NCBI RefSeq assembly: GCF_014207745.1
Contig: NZ_JACHJB010000001.1
Coordinates: forward strand, 2,542,001-2,606,000
Source of the DNA: Nonomuraea muscovyensis
GTDB lineage: Bacteria; Actinomycetota; Actinomycetes; Streptosporangiales; Streptosporangiaceae
Length of the DNA stretch: 64,000 nucleotides
Direction of reading: 5' to 3'
Shown here: positions 26,607 through 35,201 of the stretch, piece by piece
Position numbering within the stretch: position 1 is the stretch's first letter
Layout: each line of letters starts with the position of its first letter
The notes under the pieces: generated by a model
The model's input: the letters and a program-made list of their open reading frames with translations, nothing else
Databases searched by the model: none
What the model was told of the DNA's origin: nothing
Made by a program: the position numbers and the translations under genes

Positions 26607-26946
26607 GCGGCGGGCCCGCCAGGCCCGTCCTGATCGCCTCGCGGATCCGGTCGTTGACGTCCTCGACGATGCGCCGCGCCTCGCTCTCGGACCGGGCCCG
26701 GGCCGCCTCCTCCAGCGCCTCTTCGGCCTCCTTGCGCAGCGCGAGCGTCGGCGGCAGCGGCATGGACAGGCCCTCGCTGCGCATCTTCTGCTTGATCCAC
26801 CACATCTCGTCGTACGGCTTGTCGAGGTCGGGCAGCGGCTTGCCCTTGCCCGGCAGGTCGTCGAACTCGCCGCGCTCCTCCGCCTCGCGGATCTGCCGGT
26901 CGATCCACGACTCGAAGTTCGTACCCAGCGGCTTGCGTTCGGTCAC
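26548..26946 (-). CDS. DUF1992 domain protein
   Basis: This 132-residue protein matches the DUF1992 (DnaJ homologue subfamily C member 28 conserved) domain over most of its length: FESWIDRQIREAEERGEFDDLPGKGKPLPDLD, then WWIKQKM and a charged helical C-terminus with VEDVNDRIREAI. It has no J domain. The function is unknown in bacteria; it is widespread in actinomycetes. It is probably soluble and transcribed alone. Its 3' end overlaps that of the convergent tetR gene. Confidence 0.9.
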   Translation of the reverse strand: MTERKPLGTNFESWIDRQIREAEERGEFDDLPGKGKPLPDLDKPYDEMWWIKQKMRSEGLSMPLPPTLALRKEAEEALEEAARARSESEARRIVEDVNDRIREAIRTGLAGPPLNLVPYDVEKVVARWRASR

Positions 26947-27099
26947 GGTAGGGGCCCCCGTCGCTCGGCTCGCACACCAGGCTACGTTCCCGGGCCGCGT
27001 ACCGGCGGGGCCTCACTTCCCCCGCGCTAAAGGGACATCTCGCCATCCTCACGCTCCGTACACACGTCGCCACTACACTCGGGCCCGTTCAACCGGCCG

Positions 27100-28560
27100 A
27101 TGACCCGCGAGGCTCTGGCCCCGTCGGCCCCGTCCCTTGGGAGTCACGTGAGAAGCGGGCTGACCCAGGCGCCGCCCAGGCACGTGCCCGCTCACCGGCG
27201 CCCGCGCGAGCCCCGGCGCTGGGCGTGGTGGCTGGTCACGGCCGTGGCGGCCCTCGTCCTCCTGGTCGCGACCACGATGGTGATCGTCTACGCCAGGCTG
27301 ACCGGCAACGTCAGGCACATCGACGTGACCGGAGCCGACCTCGGCGCGGCCCGCCCGGCCAAGATGGCGAGCACGGCGCTCAACGTGCTGATCGTCGGCT
27401 CCGACCGGCGCGACGGCGGGAACTCCAGGTACGGCCGCCTCGCCGGCGAGCGCACCGACACGATCATGCTCGCGCACCTGTCGTCCGGCCGCGACAACGC
27501 GATGGTGGTCAGCTTCCCCCGCGACTCGCTGGTGCGGCTGCCCGCCTGCCAGGCCCGCGACGGCCTGCCGGGCCAGCAGCCCCACCTCGGCATGATCAAC
27601 GAGTCGTTCAACTCCGGCGGCATCGCCTGCACCTGGAAGACCGTCGAGACGCTCACCGGCATCCGCATCGACCACTTCGTCAAGGTGGACTTCAGCGGCT
27701 TCACGAGCATGGTGGACGCCGTCGGCGGCGTCGAGGTGTGCCTGCCCGAGCCGGTGCACGACGCCAAGGCGCTGCTCCACCTGCCGGCCGGACGCCAGAC
27801 GCTGAACGGCGAGCAGGCCCTCGGCTACGTCCGAGCCCGCTACAGCTTCGGCGACGGCTCCGACATCGGGCGCATCCAGCGGCAGCAGATGTTCATCGCG
27901 TCGATGGTGAAGAAGGTGATGAGCGGCGAGACGCTCACCGACCCGGCCCGGCTGCTCGGCTTCCTCGACGCGGGCACCAAGGCCGTCACCACCGACCCGG
28001 CACTGACCCCCGGGGTGATGAAGGACCTGGCGCTGAGCCTGCGCGGCCTGAACGCCGGGCGCATCCGCTTCATCACCACCCCGTGGCACTACTCCCTGAC
28101 GCATCCCGGCCGGGTGGAATGGGTCCAGCCACAGGCCGACCGGCTGTTCGAGCTGGTCGCCCGGGACCGCGACCCGGGCGAGGTCGAGGGCGGCCAGACC
28201 ACCGTCCCCCGCTCCCAGGTGCAGGTGGAGCTGCGCAACGGCACCTACCAGGCGGGCCTCGGCACGCAGGTGGCCGCCCTGCTCGAACAGCGCGGCTACC
28301 ACGTCACCAAGGTCGGCGACACGACGCGCAAGCCGTACGCGAAGACGCTGGTCTACTACTCGCCGAACGGCGAGGCCCGCGTCCCCACCCTCACCAAGGA
28401 CCTGGTCGCCGCCACCCCGGCGGCCGTCCCGCAGGCCGCCACCAGCCGCCTGGTGCTGGTCCTCGGCGACGACTGGGCCGGGCTCAAGCCGCTGCGCACC
28501 GGCGACACCGAGGCCGTCAAGGGCTTCGACGCCACCCACGACACCTGCGCCACCTCGTAG
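27100..28560 (+). CDS. LytR-CpsA-Psr family cell-wall glycopolymer ligase
   Basis: This 486-residue protein has a cytoplasmic N-terminus of about 45 residues, one membrane helix (WWLVTAVAALVLLVATTMVIVYARL) and an extracytoplasmic LCP domain with ALNVLIVGSDRR, ERTDTIMLAHL, VVSFPRDSLV and VDAVGGVEVCLP, which includes the Arg/Asp residues that bind the polyprenyl pyrophosphate. A C-terminal LytR_C domain (VQVELRNGTYQAGLGTQVAALLEQRGY) follows. It would transfer wall teichoic acid-like or other polymers from lipid carrier to peptidoglycan. It is a monocistronic gene by its neighbours. Confidence 0.92.
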   Translation: MTREALAPSAPSLGSHVRSGLTQAPPRHVPAHRRPREPRRWAWWLVTAVAALVLLVATTMVIVYARLTGNVRHIDVTGADLGAARPAKMASTALNVLIVGSDRRDGGNSRYGRLAGERTDTIMLAHLSSGRDNAMVVSFPRDSLVRLPACQARDGLPGQQPHLGMINESFNSGGIACTWKTVETLTGIRIDHFVKVDFSGFTSMVDAVGGVEVCLPEPVHDAKALLHLPAGRQTLNGEQALGYVRARYSFGDGSDIGRIQRQQMFIASMVKKVMSGETLTDPARLLGFLDAGTKAVTTDPALTPGVMKDLALSLRGLNAGRIRFITTPWHYSLTHPGRVEWVQPQADRLFELVARDRDPGEVEGGQTTVPRSQVQVELRNGTYQAGLGTQVAALLEQRGYHVTKVGDTTRKPYAKTLVYYSPNGEARVPTLTKDLVAATPAAVPQAATSRLVLVLGDDWAGLKPLRTGDTEAVKGFDATHDTCATS

Positions 28561-28654
28561 GCGGCGCAGGGCCACCCGAGGACTGGTGTGGCCGACTGTC
28601 CTGGGTGGCGCAGGTGTCGCTGGCGGTGCCCGTGTCGTGGGCGGTGCGTGCCGG

Positions 28655-30160
28655 TCAGGAGACCGGGGCGCCGGCGTGCTCGGCACCGGGCATGCCGGCC
28701 GGCGCGGTCCCGGCCGGCCGGTCGCGCAGGACGAAGAAGGCCAGGGCGGCGGCGGCGAGAACCCCGGCGGCGCTGATCACGAAGGCGGAGGACATGGCGG
28801 TGGTGAAGGCGTCGCGGGCGGCGCGGGCGATGCCGGGGTCGCCGAGCGCGAGAGCGTCACCGATCGACAGCCTGGCCCGGCCGGGGGCGCTCGCGGGCAG
28901 CGCGGCGGCGTACGTGCCGGACAGGACGCTGCCCAGGACGGCGATGCCGAGGGCCGCACCCATCTGCTGGATGGTGTCGTTGAGCGCCGAGCCGACACCG
29001 GCGTGCGCGGCCGGCACCCTGCCCATCAGGGCGGAGACGGCGGCGGGCATCGCGGTGCCACCTCCGGCGCCGAGCACGAAGAGCGCGAGGACGCAGACGA
29101 GGAGCCCGTCGGCGGGACCGAGGGTGGCGAGCAGCGCGAACCCGGCCGCCATCACGGCCAGCCCGGTGACGATCATCGCGCGGTTGCCGATCCTGGCGCC
29201 CAGCGTGGCGCCGAGGGTGTTGAAGGTGAGCGAGGCCACCGCCATCGGGATGAAGGCCAGCCCGGCCTGGGTGGGCGTGTAGCCGAGCACGAACTGCAGG
29301 TACTGGGTGAGGACGAGCAGCAGCCCGCCGTTCCCGATCTGCACGAGGGTGAGGGAGAGGCTGCCGCCACTGAACGTCCGGTCGCGGAACAGGGCCAGCG
29401 GCACCATCGGGTGCGACGTGCGCAGTTCCCACACCACGAAGGTGGCCAGGGCGGCGGCAGCCAGCAGCAGGGTGGTCAGCGTGCTCGGGTGCGTGAGGCC
29501 GTGCGCGGGCAGTTCGATGATCGTCCAGACCAGGGCGGTCATGCCGACCACTGACAGGATCGCGCCCAGCGGGTCGGGCTTGCTCCACGGCCCCTTCGAC
29601 TCGGGCATCAGCACGAGCGCGGCGACGATGGCCAGGACCGCGATGGGCACGTTGATCAGGAAGACGGCGCCCCACCAGAACCACGCGATCAGCACGCCGC
29701 CCAGAACCGGGCCTCCGACCAGGCCGAGCATGGCGACGGCGCTCCAGGCGGCCATCGCCTTGCGCCGCTCGTCGTCGTGGAACACGGTGATGAGGATCGA
29801 CAGCGTGCTCGGCATGATCAGCGCCCCGCCCACACCCATCGCGGTCCGCGCGACGATGAGCTGGGCCGGGTCGGCGGCGTGGGCGGCCGCCACCGAGGCC
29901 GCGCCGAACAACACCAGACCCACCACCATGACGCGCCGGCGGCCGAACCGGTCGGACAGGCTGCCGGCCGTCAGCAGCAGCCCGGCGAACACCAGGATGT
30001 AGGAGTCGAGGATCCACTGGGTGTCCTGGGCGGTGGCGCCCAGGTCGGCGGCCAGCGCCGGGATCGCCACCGCCAGGACCATGTTGTCGACGACGAGCAC
30101 CAGCGTGCTCAGGCAGAGCACCACCAGGATCAGCCACCGGCGTGGGTCTCGCGCTTCCAT
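28655..30160 (-). CDS. MFS drug exporter (DHA2, 14 helices)
   Basis: This 501-residue membrane protein has about 14 helices. It shows VVDNMVLAVAIPALAADLGA in helix 1, DRFGRRR in the first loop, ARTAMGVGGALIMPSTLSIL and the motif C region (LGLVGGPVLGGVL), as in EmrB/QacA antiporters that expel hydrophobic drugs using the proton gradient. The ATG at 30160 has AGGAGGAGG eight bases upstream, and the upstream in-frame extension is rejected. The divergent region carries an 8-bp-arm inverted repeat and a GC tetranucleotide repeat, but no regulator gene lies next to it except the LAL gene. Confidence 0.9.
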   Translation of the reverse strand: MEARDPRRWLILVVLCLSTLVLVVDNMVLAVAIPALAADLGATAQDTQWILDSYILVFAGLLLTAGSLSDRFGRRRVMVVGLVLFGAASVAAAHAADPAQLIVARTAMGVGGALIMPSTLSILITVFHDDERRKAMAAWSAVAMLGLVGGPVLGGVLIAWFWWGAVFLINVPIAVLAIVAALVLMPESKGPWSKPDPLGAILSVVGMTALVWTIIELPAHGLTHPSTLTTLLLAAAALATFVVWELRTSHPMVPLALFRDRTFSGGSLSLTLVQIGNGGLLLVLTQYLQFVLGYTPTQAGLAFIPMAVASLTFNTLGATLGARIGNRAMIVTGLAVMAAGFALLATLGPADGLLVCVLALFVLGAGGGTAMPAAVSALMGRVPAAHAGVGSALNDTIQQMGAALGIAVLGSVLSGTYAAALPASAPGRARLSIGDALALGDPGIARAARDAFTTAMSSAFVISAAGVLAAAALAFFVLRDRPAGTAPAGMPGAEHAGAPVS

Positions 30161-30172
30161 GAAGCCTCCTCC

Positions 30173-30209
30173 TGCGTACAATATTCTCGCGTTGCGAACA
30201 CTGTACGCA
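30173..30209. promoter_or_regulatory. Inverted repeat upstream of the MFS gene
   Basis: TGCGTACA (30173-30180) and TGTACGCA (30202-30209) are perfect complements 21 bp apart, starting 13 bp upstream of the MFS start codon; a third CGTACGCA copy follows at about 30221-30228. This is a likely repressor site, perhaps for a TetR protein encoded elsewhere. Confidence 0.5.
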
Positions 30210-30271
30210 GACGAGTCGATCGTACGCAACCCGTCCGGCCAACCGGCCGCGCACCCGCGCACCCGCGCGGC

Positions 30272-30342
30272 CGGGCGGGCGGACGGACGGACGGGCGGAC
30301 GGGCGGGCGGGCGGGCGGGCGGACGGGCGGTGGACGGACGGG
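30272..30342 (+). repeat. GGGC/GGAC tetranucleotide repeat with G-quadruplex motif
   Basis: About 17 units of GGGC or GGAC fill the middle of the 284-bp gap between the divergent MFS and LAL genes. Positions 30301-30319 have five GGG tracts with one-base loops, a canonical G-quadruplex motif on the plus strand. The remaining gap is otherwise without genes. Confidence 0.85.
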
Positions 30343-30444
30343 CCCGCCTGGTAGCGGCCGCTGACGGCCTGGTCCGCCTGCCCCCTCCCCGTCCGGAGAG
30401 CCTGCGCGGCGGCGGACGGCCCGGCGTCGGTACAGTCGTGTCCC

Positions 30445-33400
30445 GTGCTGTACGGCAGAGCCACGGAGACCGCCGCGATCGGCGGCCTGCTGTCCTCGGC
30501 CGCCTCGGGACAGGGCGGCGCCCTGGTGCTGCGCGGCGAGGCGGGCGTGGGCAAGTCGGCCCTGCTCGACCTGGCCGCCGCCACGGCGGCCGCCACCACG
30601 GCCACCACGGCCACCACTGCTGCCACAACCGCGACCACCACCGCCCTCACCACCGCGAAGGGGGCGTCACGCCCCCCGGGCGCGAGGATGCGGGTGCTGC
30701 GGGCGAGCGGGGTGGAGCCGGAGGCGGACCTGGCGTTCGCGGCGCTCCACCAGCTGCTCCACCCGGTGACCGGCCTGCTCGACGCGCTGCCCGCACCGCA
30801 GCGGGACGCCGTCGCGGGCGCGCTCGGGCTGGCCGCGCCCACCTCCGACCGGTTCCTGGTGTCGGCAGGGGTGCTGTCGCTGCTGACCGAGGCGGCGGCG
30901 CCCGGTGGGCTGGCGTGCCTGGTGGACGACGTGCAGTGGTTCGACCGGGCCTCGGCGGACGCGCTGCTGTTCGCGGCCAGGCGGCTGCGCGCCGAGGGCA
31001 TCGCGATGCTGCTGGCCGTCCGGGGTGACGCGCCGTTGAAGGGGCTGCCCGAGCTGCGCGTGCGCGGGCTGGACGCGGACAGCGCCGGTGACCTGCTCGC
31101 CTCCCGGGCGACGGTGGCTCCGGCGGTGCGCGCGCACCTCGCCGCCCTGTCCGGCGGTAACCCGCTCGTCCTGCGCGAGACGACGGCCCGGCTGACGCCC
31201 GACCAGCTCTCGGGCCGTGCCCCGCTGCCCGACCCGCTGCCGGGAGGCGAGCAGCTCTTCGGCGAGCAGGTGTCACGACTGAGCGAGGCGGCCCGGCTGG
31301 TGTTGCTCGTCGCCACCCTCGACGCCCACCTCCCCACCGTCCTACGCGCCTCCCCCACCCTCGCCGCCGCCACCCTCACCCCCACCACCCCCACCACCCT
31401 CGCTCCCGTCGTCCCGCCACCACCGGCCACACCCACGGAGGCCGTCCCGGGCACGCCACCCGGCGTCCCGGGCACACCACCCGACGGCCCCGCGGCGACC
31501 ACTCCGGCCGCCCGAGCCGACGGGCCCGCGGGTGGGGTGGGGCTCGCCGAGGGCTCGGCCGGCTGGGTGGCCGAGGCGCTGCGCGAGGCCGAGACGGCCG
31601 AGCTGGTCTTCGTGGAGGGGGCGGCGGTCCGGTTCCGCCATCCGCTCGTCAGGTCGGCCGTGCACGTGGCGGCCGGTTCGGTGCGGCTGCGGCAGGCCCA
31701 CGCCGCCCTGGCCACCCTGGCCTCGGGCGACAGGCGGGCCTGGCACCTCGCCGCCGCGAGCCTCGGCCCGGACGAGTCGGTGGCCGCCGCGCTGGCCGCC
31801 TCCGCCGTACGGGCGCGGGCACGCGGCGGGTACGGTGACGCCGCCACCGCCCTGGCACGGGCCGCCGAGCTCACCCCCGACCCCGCCCCGCGCGCCGAAC
31901 GGCTCAAGGACGCGGCCACGGCCGCCTGGCTCGCCGGCCGCCCCGGCCTGGCCCAGAGCCACCTGTCCGAGGCCCGCGACCTCGCCGAACACCTCGCGAA
32001 GAGCCACGAGCGCGACCCCCGCCTCCCCGGCACGTCTCCCGAGCGGCCCGTCCCGTCCACCGGTGAGCCGATGCGGGGAAGCGGGGGTCCGGCCGCGGCG
32101 ACGCCGAAAGGGGCGCTGCTGGCGGAGATCGCGCAGTTGCGCGGCCGGTTCGAGCTGAACTCCGGGGACGCCGCCGAGGCCGTGCGGATCCTGAGCCGGG
32201 GTGACACGCTGGAGATGCTGGCCGACGCCTCCGAGGCGGCGAGCTACGTGGGTGACGTGCCCGCCATCGTGGAGCTGGGCCGCCGGGCGCTGGCCCACCC
32301 CAGGGGGTTCCTGCGCGACACGGTCGCGGGGATCGGGGCCGTCCTCGGCGGCGACCCCGGCGGGGCCGAGCTGCTGCGGGCCGCGCTCGACCGCACCGGG
32401 ACCCTGACCGAGGCGGCCGAGTTCCTGTGGGCGTCGGCCGCCGCCAGTTACCTGGGCGAGGCGGACCTGTCGGCCGAGCTGGTCGGCAGGGCGGGCGGCG
32501 TGGCGCGGATGTCGGGCATGGTGGGCCAGCTTCCCGTCGTGCTGGAGTTCGTCTCGACGGCCGAACGCTTCCGGGGCCGGCTCGCCGAGAGCGCCGCGAT
32601 CGCCGAGGAGGGGCTGGCATTGGCCCGCGAGGCCGGTTACACCAACTCGGTGAGCGCCCACCTGGCCAACCTCGCCGTGGTGGCGGCGCTGCGCGGCGAG
32701 GAGGAGGCGTGCCGCCGCCACGCGGAGGGGGCGCTGGCCATCGCGATCCCGCATCGGGTGGGGCTGCGGGCGGGTGTGGCGGCGTACGCGCTGGCCATGC
32801 TGGACCTGGGCCAGGGCCGGTTCGCGGCGGCGCACGACCGGTTCGTGTCGATAACCACCGCGGGGCCGGGGGCCGGGCACCCGACCGTGGTGTGGCGTTC
32901 GACTCCCGACCGGGTGGAGGCCGCCATGGCGGCCGGCGAGCCCGACGCGGCGCGCGAGGCCGTGTCGTGGCTGGAACGGTGGTCGGCGAACGCGGGCACG
33001 GCCGAGTCGCGGGCGCTGCTCGCCCGCTGCCGCGCCCTGGTGGGCGGCGGCGACGAGCTGTTCGAGGAGGCGCTGAGCCTGCACGGGGAGCCGTTCGAGG
33101 GGGCGCGCACCGCGCTGCTGTACGGCGAGCGGCTGCGTCGCACCCAGCGGCCGGGGCAGGCGCGGCCGCATCTGCGGGCCGCGATGGAGACGTTCCAGCG
33201 GCTCGGCGCGGAGCCGTGGGCCCGGCGCGCGCACGGCGAGCTGCGGGCGGCCGGCGAGTCGGCGGCCCGGCCGGACGCCGGGGTCCTGGCCGGGCTGACC
33301 CCGCAGGAGCTGCGCATCGCCCGGCTGGTCGCGGACGGCGCGTCCAGCAAGGAGGTGGCGGCACAGCTCTTCCTCAGCCCGCGGACCGTCGAGTACCACC

Positions 33401-33462
33401 TGTACAAGATCTACCCGAAGCTCGGCATCACCTCCCGTACCGAACTCGCCCGCCTCCTGTGA
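30445..33462 (+). CDS. LuxR-family regulator of the LAL type
   Basis: This 1005-residue ATP-dependent regulator has an N-terminal AAA/STAND ATPase with Walker A GEAGVGKSAL (near 33-42) and Walker B CLVDDVQWFD, a long helical/TPR-like middle, and a C-terminal LuxR helix-turn-helix (LTPQELRIARLVADGASSKEVAAQLFLSPRTVEYHL). LAL regulators activate secondary-metabolite or catabolic genes on binding an inducer. Two low-complexity inserts stand out: an Ala/Thr run just after Walker A (about residues 47-72) and a Pro/Thr-rich run near 305-365. The GTG start fits the first family residues (LYGRATE). It may control the hydrolase gene 53 bp downstream. Confidence 0.88.
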   Translation: MLYGRATETAAIGGLLSSAASGQGGALVLRGEAGVGKSALLDLAAATAAATTATTATTAATTATTTALTTAKGASRPPGARMRVLRASGVEPEADLAFAALHQLLHPVTGLLDALPAPQRDAVAGALGLAAPTSDRFLVSAGVLSLLTEAAAPGGLACLVDDVQWFDRASADALLFAARRLRAEGIAMLLAVRGDAPLKGLPELRVRGLDADSAGDLLASRATVAPAVRAHLAALSGGNPLVLRETTARLTPDQLSGRAPLPDPLPGGEQLFGEQVSRLSEAARLVLLVATLDAHLPTVLRASPTLAAATLTPTTPTTLAPVVPPPPATPTEAVPGTPPGVPGTPPDGPAATTPAARADGPAGGVGLAEGSAGWVAEALREAETAELVFVEGAAVRFRHPLVRSAVHVAAGSVRLRQAHAALATLASGDRRAWHLAAASLGPDESVAAALAASAVRARARGGYGDAATALARAAELTPDPAPRAERLKDAATAAWLAGRPGLAQSHLSEARDLAEHLAKSHERDPRLPGTSPERPVPSTGEPMRGSGGPAAATPKGALLAEIAQLRGRFELNSGDAAEAVRILSRGDTLEMLADASEAASYVGDVPAIVELGRRALAHPRGFLRDTVAGIGAVLGGDPGGAELLRAALDRTGTLTEAAEFLWASAAASYLGEADLSAELVGRAGGVARMSGMVGQLPVVLEFVSTAERFRGRLAESAAIAEEGLALAREAGYTNSVSAHLANLAVVAALRGEEEACRRHAEGALAIAIPHRVGLRAGVAAYALAMLDLGQGRFAAAHDRFVSITTAGPGAGHPTVVWRSTPDRVEAAMAAGEPDAAREAVSWLERWSANAGTAESRALLARCRALVGGGDELFEEALSLHGEPFEGARTALLYGERLRRTQRPGQARPHLRAAMETFQRLGAEPWARRAHGELRAAGESAARPDAGVLAGLTPQELRIARLVADGASSKEVAAQLFLSPRTVEYHLYKIYPKLGITSRTELARLL

Positions 33463-33515
33463 AGCCCAGTAGGACTACGGAAGGCGTACGGGCACCCGCG
33501 CGCCACAGTGAGCTC

Positions 33516-34415
33516 ATGCAAACGAACCTGATCGACATCGACGGCGTCCAGCTCTTCACCGAGGAGTTCGGCGACCCGGCCCACCCACCCGTCCTGCTGG
33601 TGATGGGCTCCATGACGCAGGGCATCCTGTGGCCCGACGAGTTCGTCGGCCGGCTGGCCGCCGGGGGCCGCAGGGTGATCCGCTACGACCACCGCGACAC
33701 CGGCCAGTCGGCCGTGTTCGACTTCGAGCGGCAGCCGTACACGTGGGAGGACATCAAGGACGACGTGCTGCGGGTCCTCGACGCGTACGGCCTCGACAGC
33801 GCCCACCTGGTGTGCCACTCGGCGGGCGGGCTGCTCGGCCAGCTCATCGCGGTGGAGCGGCCCGAGCGGGTGCGAACCCTCACCGTGATCGGCTCCTCAC
33901 CGCTCGGCGGGCACGAGGGCGCAGTGATCTTGCGTGCGCTCATGGGCGAGCCGCAGCCCGAGGGCAGCCTCCCGCCGCCCAGCCCGGAGTTCGTGGCCTA
34001 CTACCAGAAGGTGATCACCAGCCCGCCGGCCACCGGCCGCCGGGAGCAGATCGACCGGATGATCGAGGAGGCGCGGCTCCTGAACGGCACCGCACTGCCG
34101 TTCGACGAGGACGCCGAGCGGCGGCTGCAGGAGCGCGTGTACGAGCGGGCCCGCGACCTGTCGGCGCTGGCCAACCACCGGCTGGCCCACGCCGCCAAGC
34201 CCGACTTCGAGCCGGAGGGGGTGCTGGACCGGGTGAAGGCCCCCACCCTGGTCGTCGAGGGCACGCACGAGCCGGTCAAGCCCGGCCACAGCGCGATCAT
34301 CGCGGAGCGGATCCCCGGCGCCGAGCTGCGCATGATCGAGGGGATGGGACACATGATCCCGCCCCAGGCGTACGAGGAGCTGGCCGCGGCCGTCCTCGCC
34401 CACACGGCCCGGTAG
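33516..34415 (+). CDS. Alpha/beta hydrolase
   Basis: This 299-residue single-domain hydrolase has the oxyanion region VLLVMGSMTQ, the nucleophile elbow CHSAGG (Ser), a helical cap, the acid residue region PTLVVEGTHEP and the catalytic His in GMGHMIP. It resembles esterases such as the aclacinomycin methylesterase RdmC group by its DxDGVQLFTEEFG start and LAANHR-like cap, but the substrate cannot be told. It follows the LAL regulator in the same direction (53-bp gap). Start ATG 33516. Confidence 0.85.
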   Translation: MQTNLIDIDGVQLFTEEFGDPAHPPVLLVMGSMTQGILWPDEFVGRLAAGGRRVIRYDHRDTGQSAVFDFERQPYTWEDIKDDVLRVLDAYGLDSAHLVCHSAGGLLGQLIAVERPERVRTLTVIGSSPLGGHEGAVILRALMGEPQPEGSLPPPSPEFVAYYQKVITSPPATGRREQIDRMIEEARLLNGTALPFDEDAERRLQERVYERARDLSALANHRLAHAAKPDFEPEGVLDRVKAPTLVVEGTHEPVKPGHSAIIAERIPGAELRMIEGMGHMIPPQAYEELAAAVLAHTAR

Positions 34416-34440
34416 GCCGTGCGGCTCAGAGCCTCCGGCC

Positions 34441-34520
34441 CGTGAAACCTCGGCCCGGGGAACTTCCGTCCGCGAAACCTCGGCCCGGGAAACCTCCGGC
34501 CCGTGAAACCTCGGCCCGCG
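34441..34520. repeat. Direct repeats around GAAACCTCGGCCCG
   Basis: Three near-exact copies of CGTGAAACCTCGGCCCG and two shortened copies lie in the 122-bp gap between the hydrolase and the convergent tetR gene. The unit spacing is irregular (about 14-18 bp). There is no spacer structure as in CRISPR. Confidence 0.75.
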
Positions 34521-34537
34521 GACCTCTCACGAACACC

Positions 34538-35137
34538 TCAGGCCGCGAACATCGTCAGCGCGGCGAGCGCGTCCACGACCTGCCGGGCGTCGGGCGTGCT
34601 CGCCGGGTCGAGCAGCCACTGCAGCAGCAGCCCGTCGGAGACGGCGATCAGCACGGAGACCAGCACCTCGGGCTGGACCGGCGGCTCGACGCCCATCTCG
34701 GCGCAGGCCCGTCTGATCATCCCGACGCCCGCCTCGCGCGCCCGGGCGTACATCGCCGCCATCCTCTCGCGCAGCACGCTCTCGCGCAGCGCGGCCGGGT
34801 AGCCCTCGACGCAGACGACGAGCTGGGGCCGCAGCTCCTCGAACACGTCGACCAGCGCCACCATGGCCCGCTCCAGCAGCTCCCTCGGCGTGCCCGGAGC
34901 CGGGCTGAAGATCGCTTCCTCCACCCGCCGGGTCCACGCCTCGAAGCAGCCGGCGATGGCCTCGTGCAGCAGCGCGTCCTTGCCACCGAAGTGGTAGCCG
35001 ATGGAGGCCAGGTTGGTGCCCGACGCCGCCACCAGGTCGCGTGCCGTCGTGCGGGCGTAGCCCTTCTCCTGCAGGCACGCCACTGCCCCGGCGAGCAGCC
35101 TCTCGCGGTATCCGCCGGCTTGCGTTGTTCGTGACAC
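34538..35137 (-). CDS. TetR-family regulator
   Basis: This 199-residue protein has a TetR helix-turn-helix in its first 55 residues (RERLLAGAVACLQEKGYARTTARDLVAASGTNLASIGYHF) and a helical effector domain. It is divergent from a cytochrome P450 gene with 64 bp between the start codons, and that gap holds AT-rich palindromes. It is likely to repress the P450 and itself in response to a hydrophobic ligand. Confidence 0.88.
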   Translation of the reverse strand: MSRTTQAGGYRERLLAGAVACLQEKGYARTTARDLVAASGTNLASIGYHFGGKDALLHEAIAGCFEAWTRRVEEAIFSPAPGTPRELLERAMVALVDVFEELRPQLVVCVEGYPAALRESVLRERMAAMYARAREAGVGMIRRACAEMGVEPPVQPEVLVSVLIAVSDGLLLQWLLDPASTPDARQVVDALAALTMFAA

Positions 35138-35154
35138 GAGACCATGCTACAGAT

Positions 35155-35185
35155 ATATACAAGCGTATATGACGTACGTACATAT
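35155..35185. promoter_or_regulatory. Palindromes between tetR and P450, probable operators
   Basis: ATATAC-AAGC-GTATAT (35155-35170) and, overlapping it, ATATG-ACGTACGTA-CATAT (35167-35185) lie in the 64-bp divergent gap. Both are strikingly AT-rich against the background. They fit one or two TetR dimers covering both promoters. Confidence 0.65.
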
Positions 35186-35201
35186 CAACTGGAGGCATGG
35201 C

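Noticed and set aside
29307..30002. Plus-strand ORF inside the MFS gene
   Set aside because: No motif or family; codon bias follows the minus-strand transporter.
34441..34520. CRISPR-like repeat array
   Set aside because: Units are adjacent or nearly so with irregular spacing, there are no unique spacers of constant length, and no cas genes are near.
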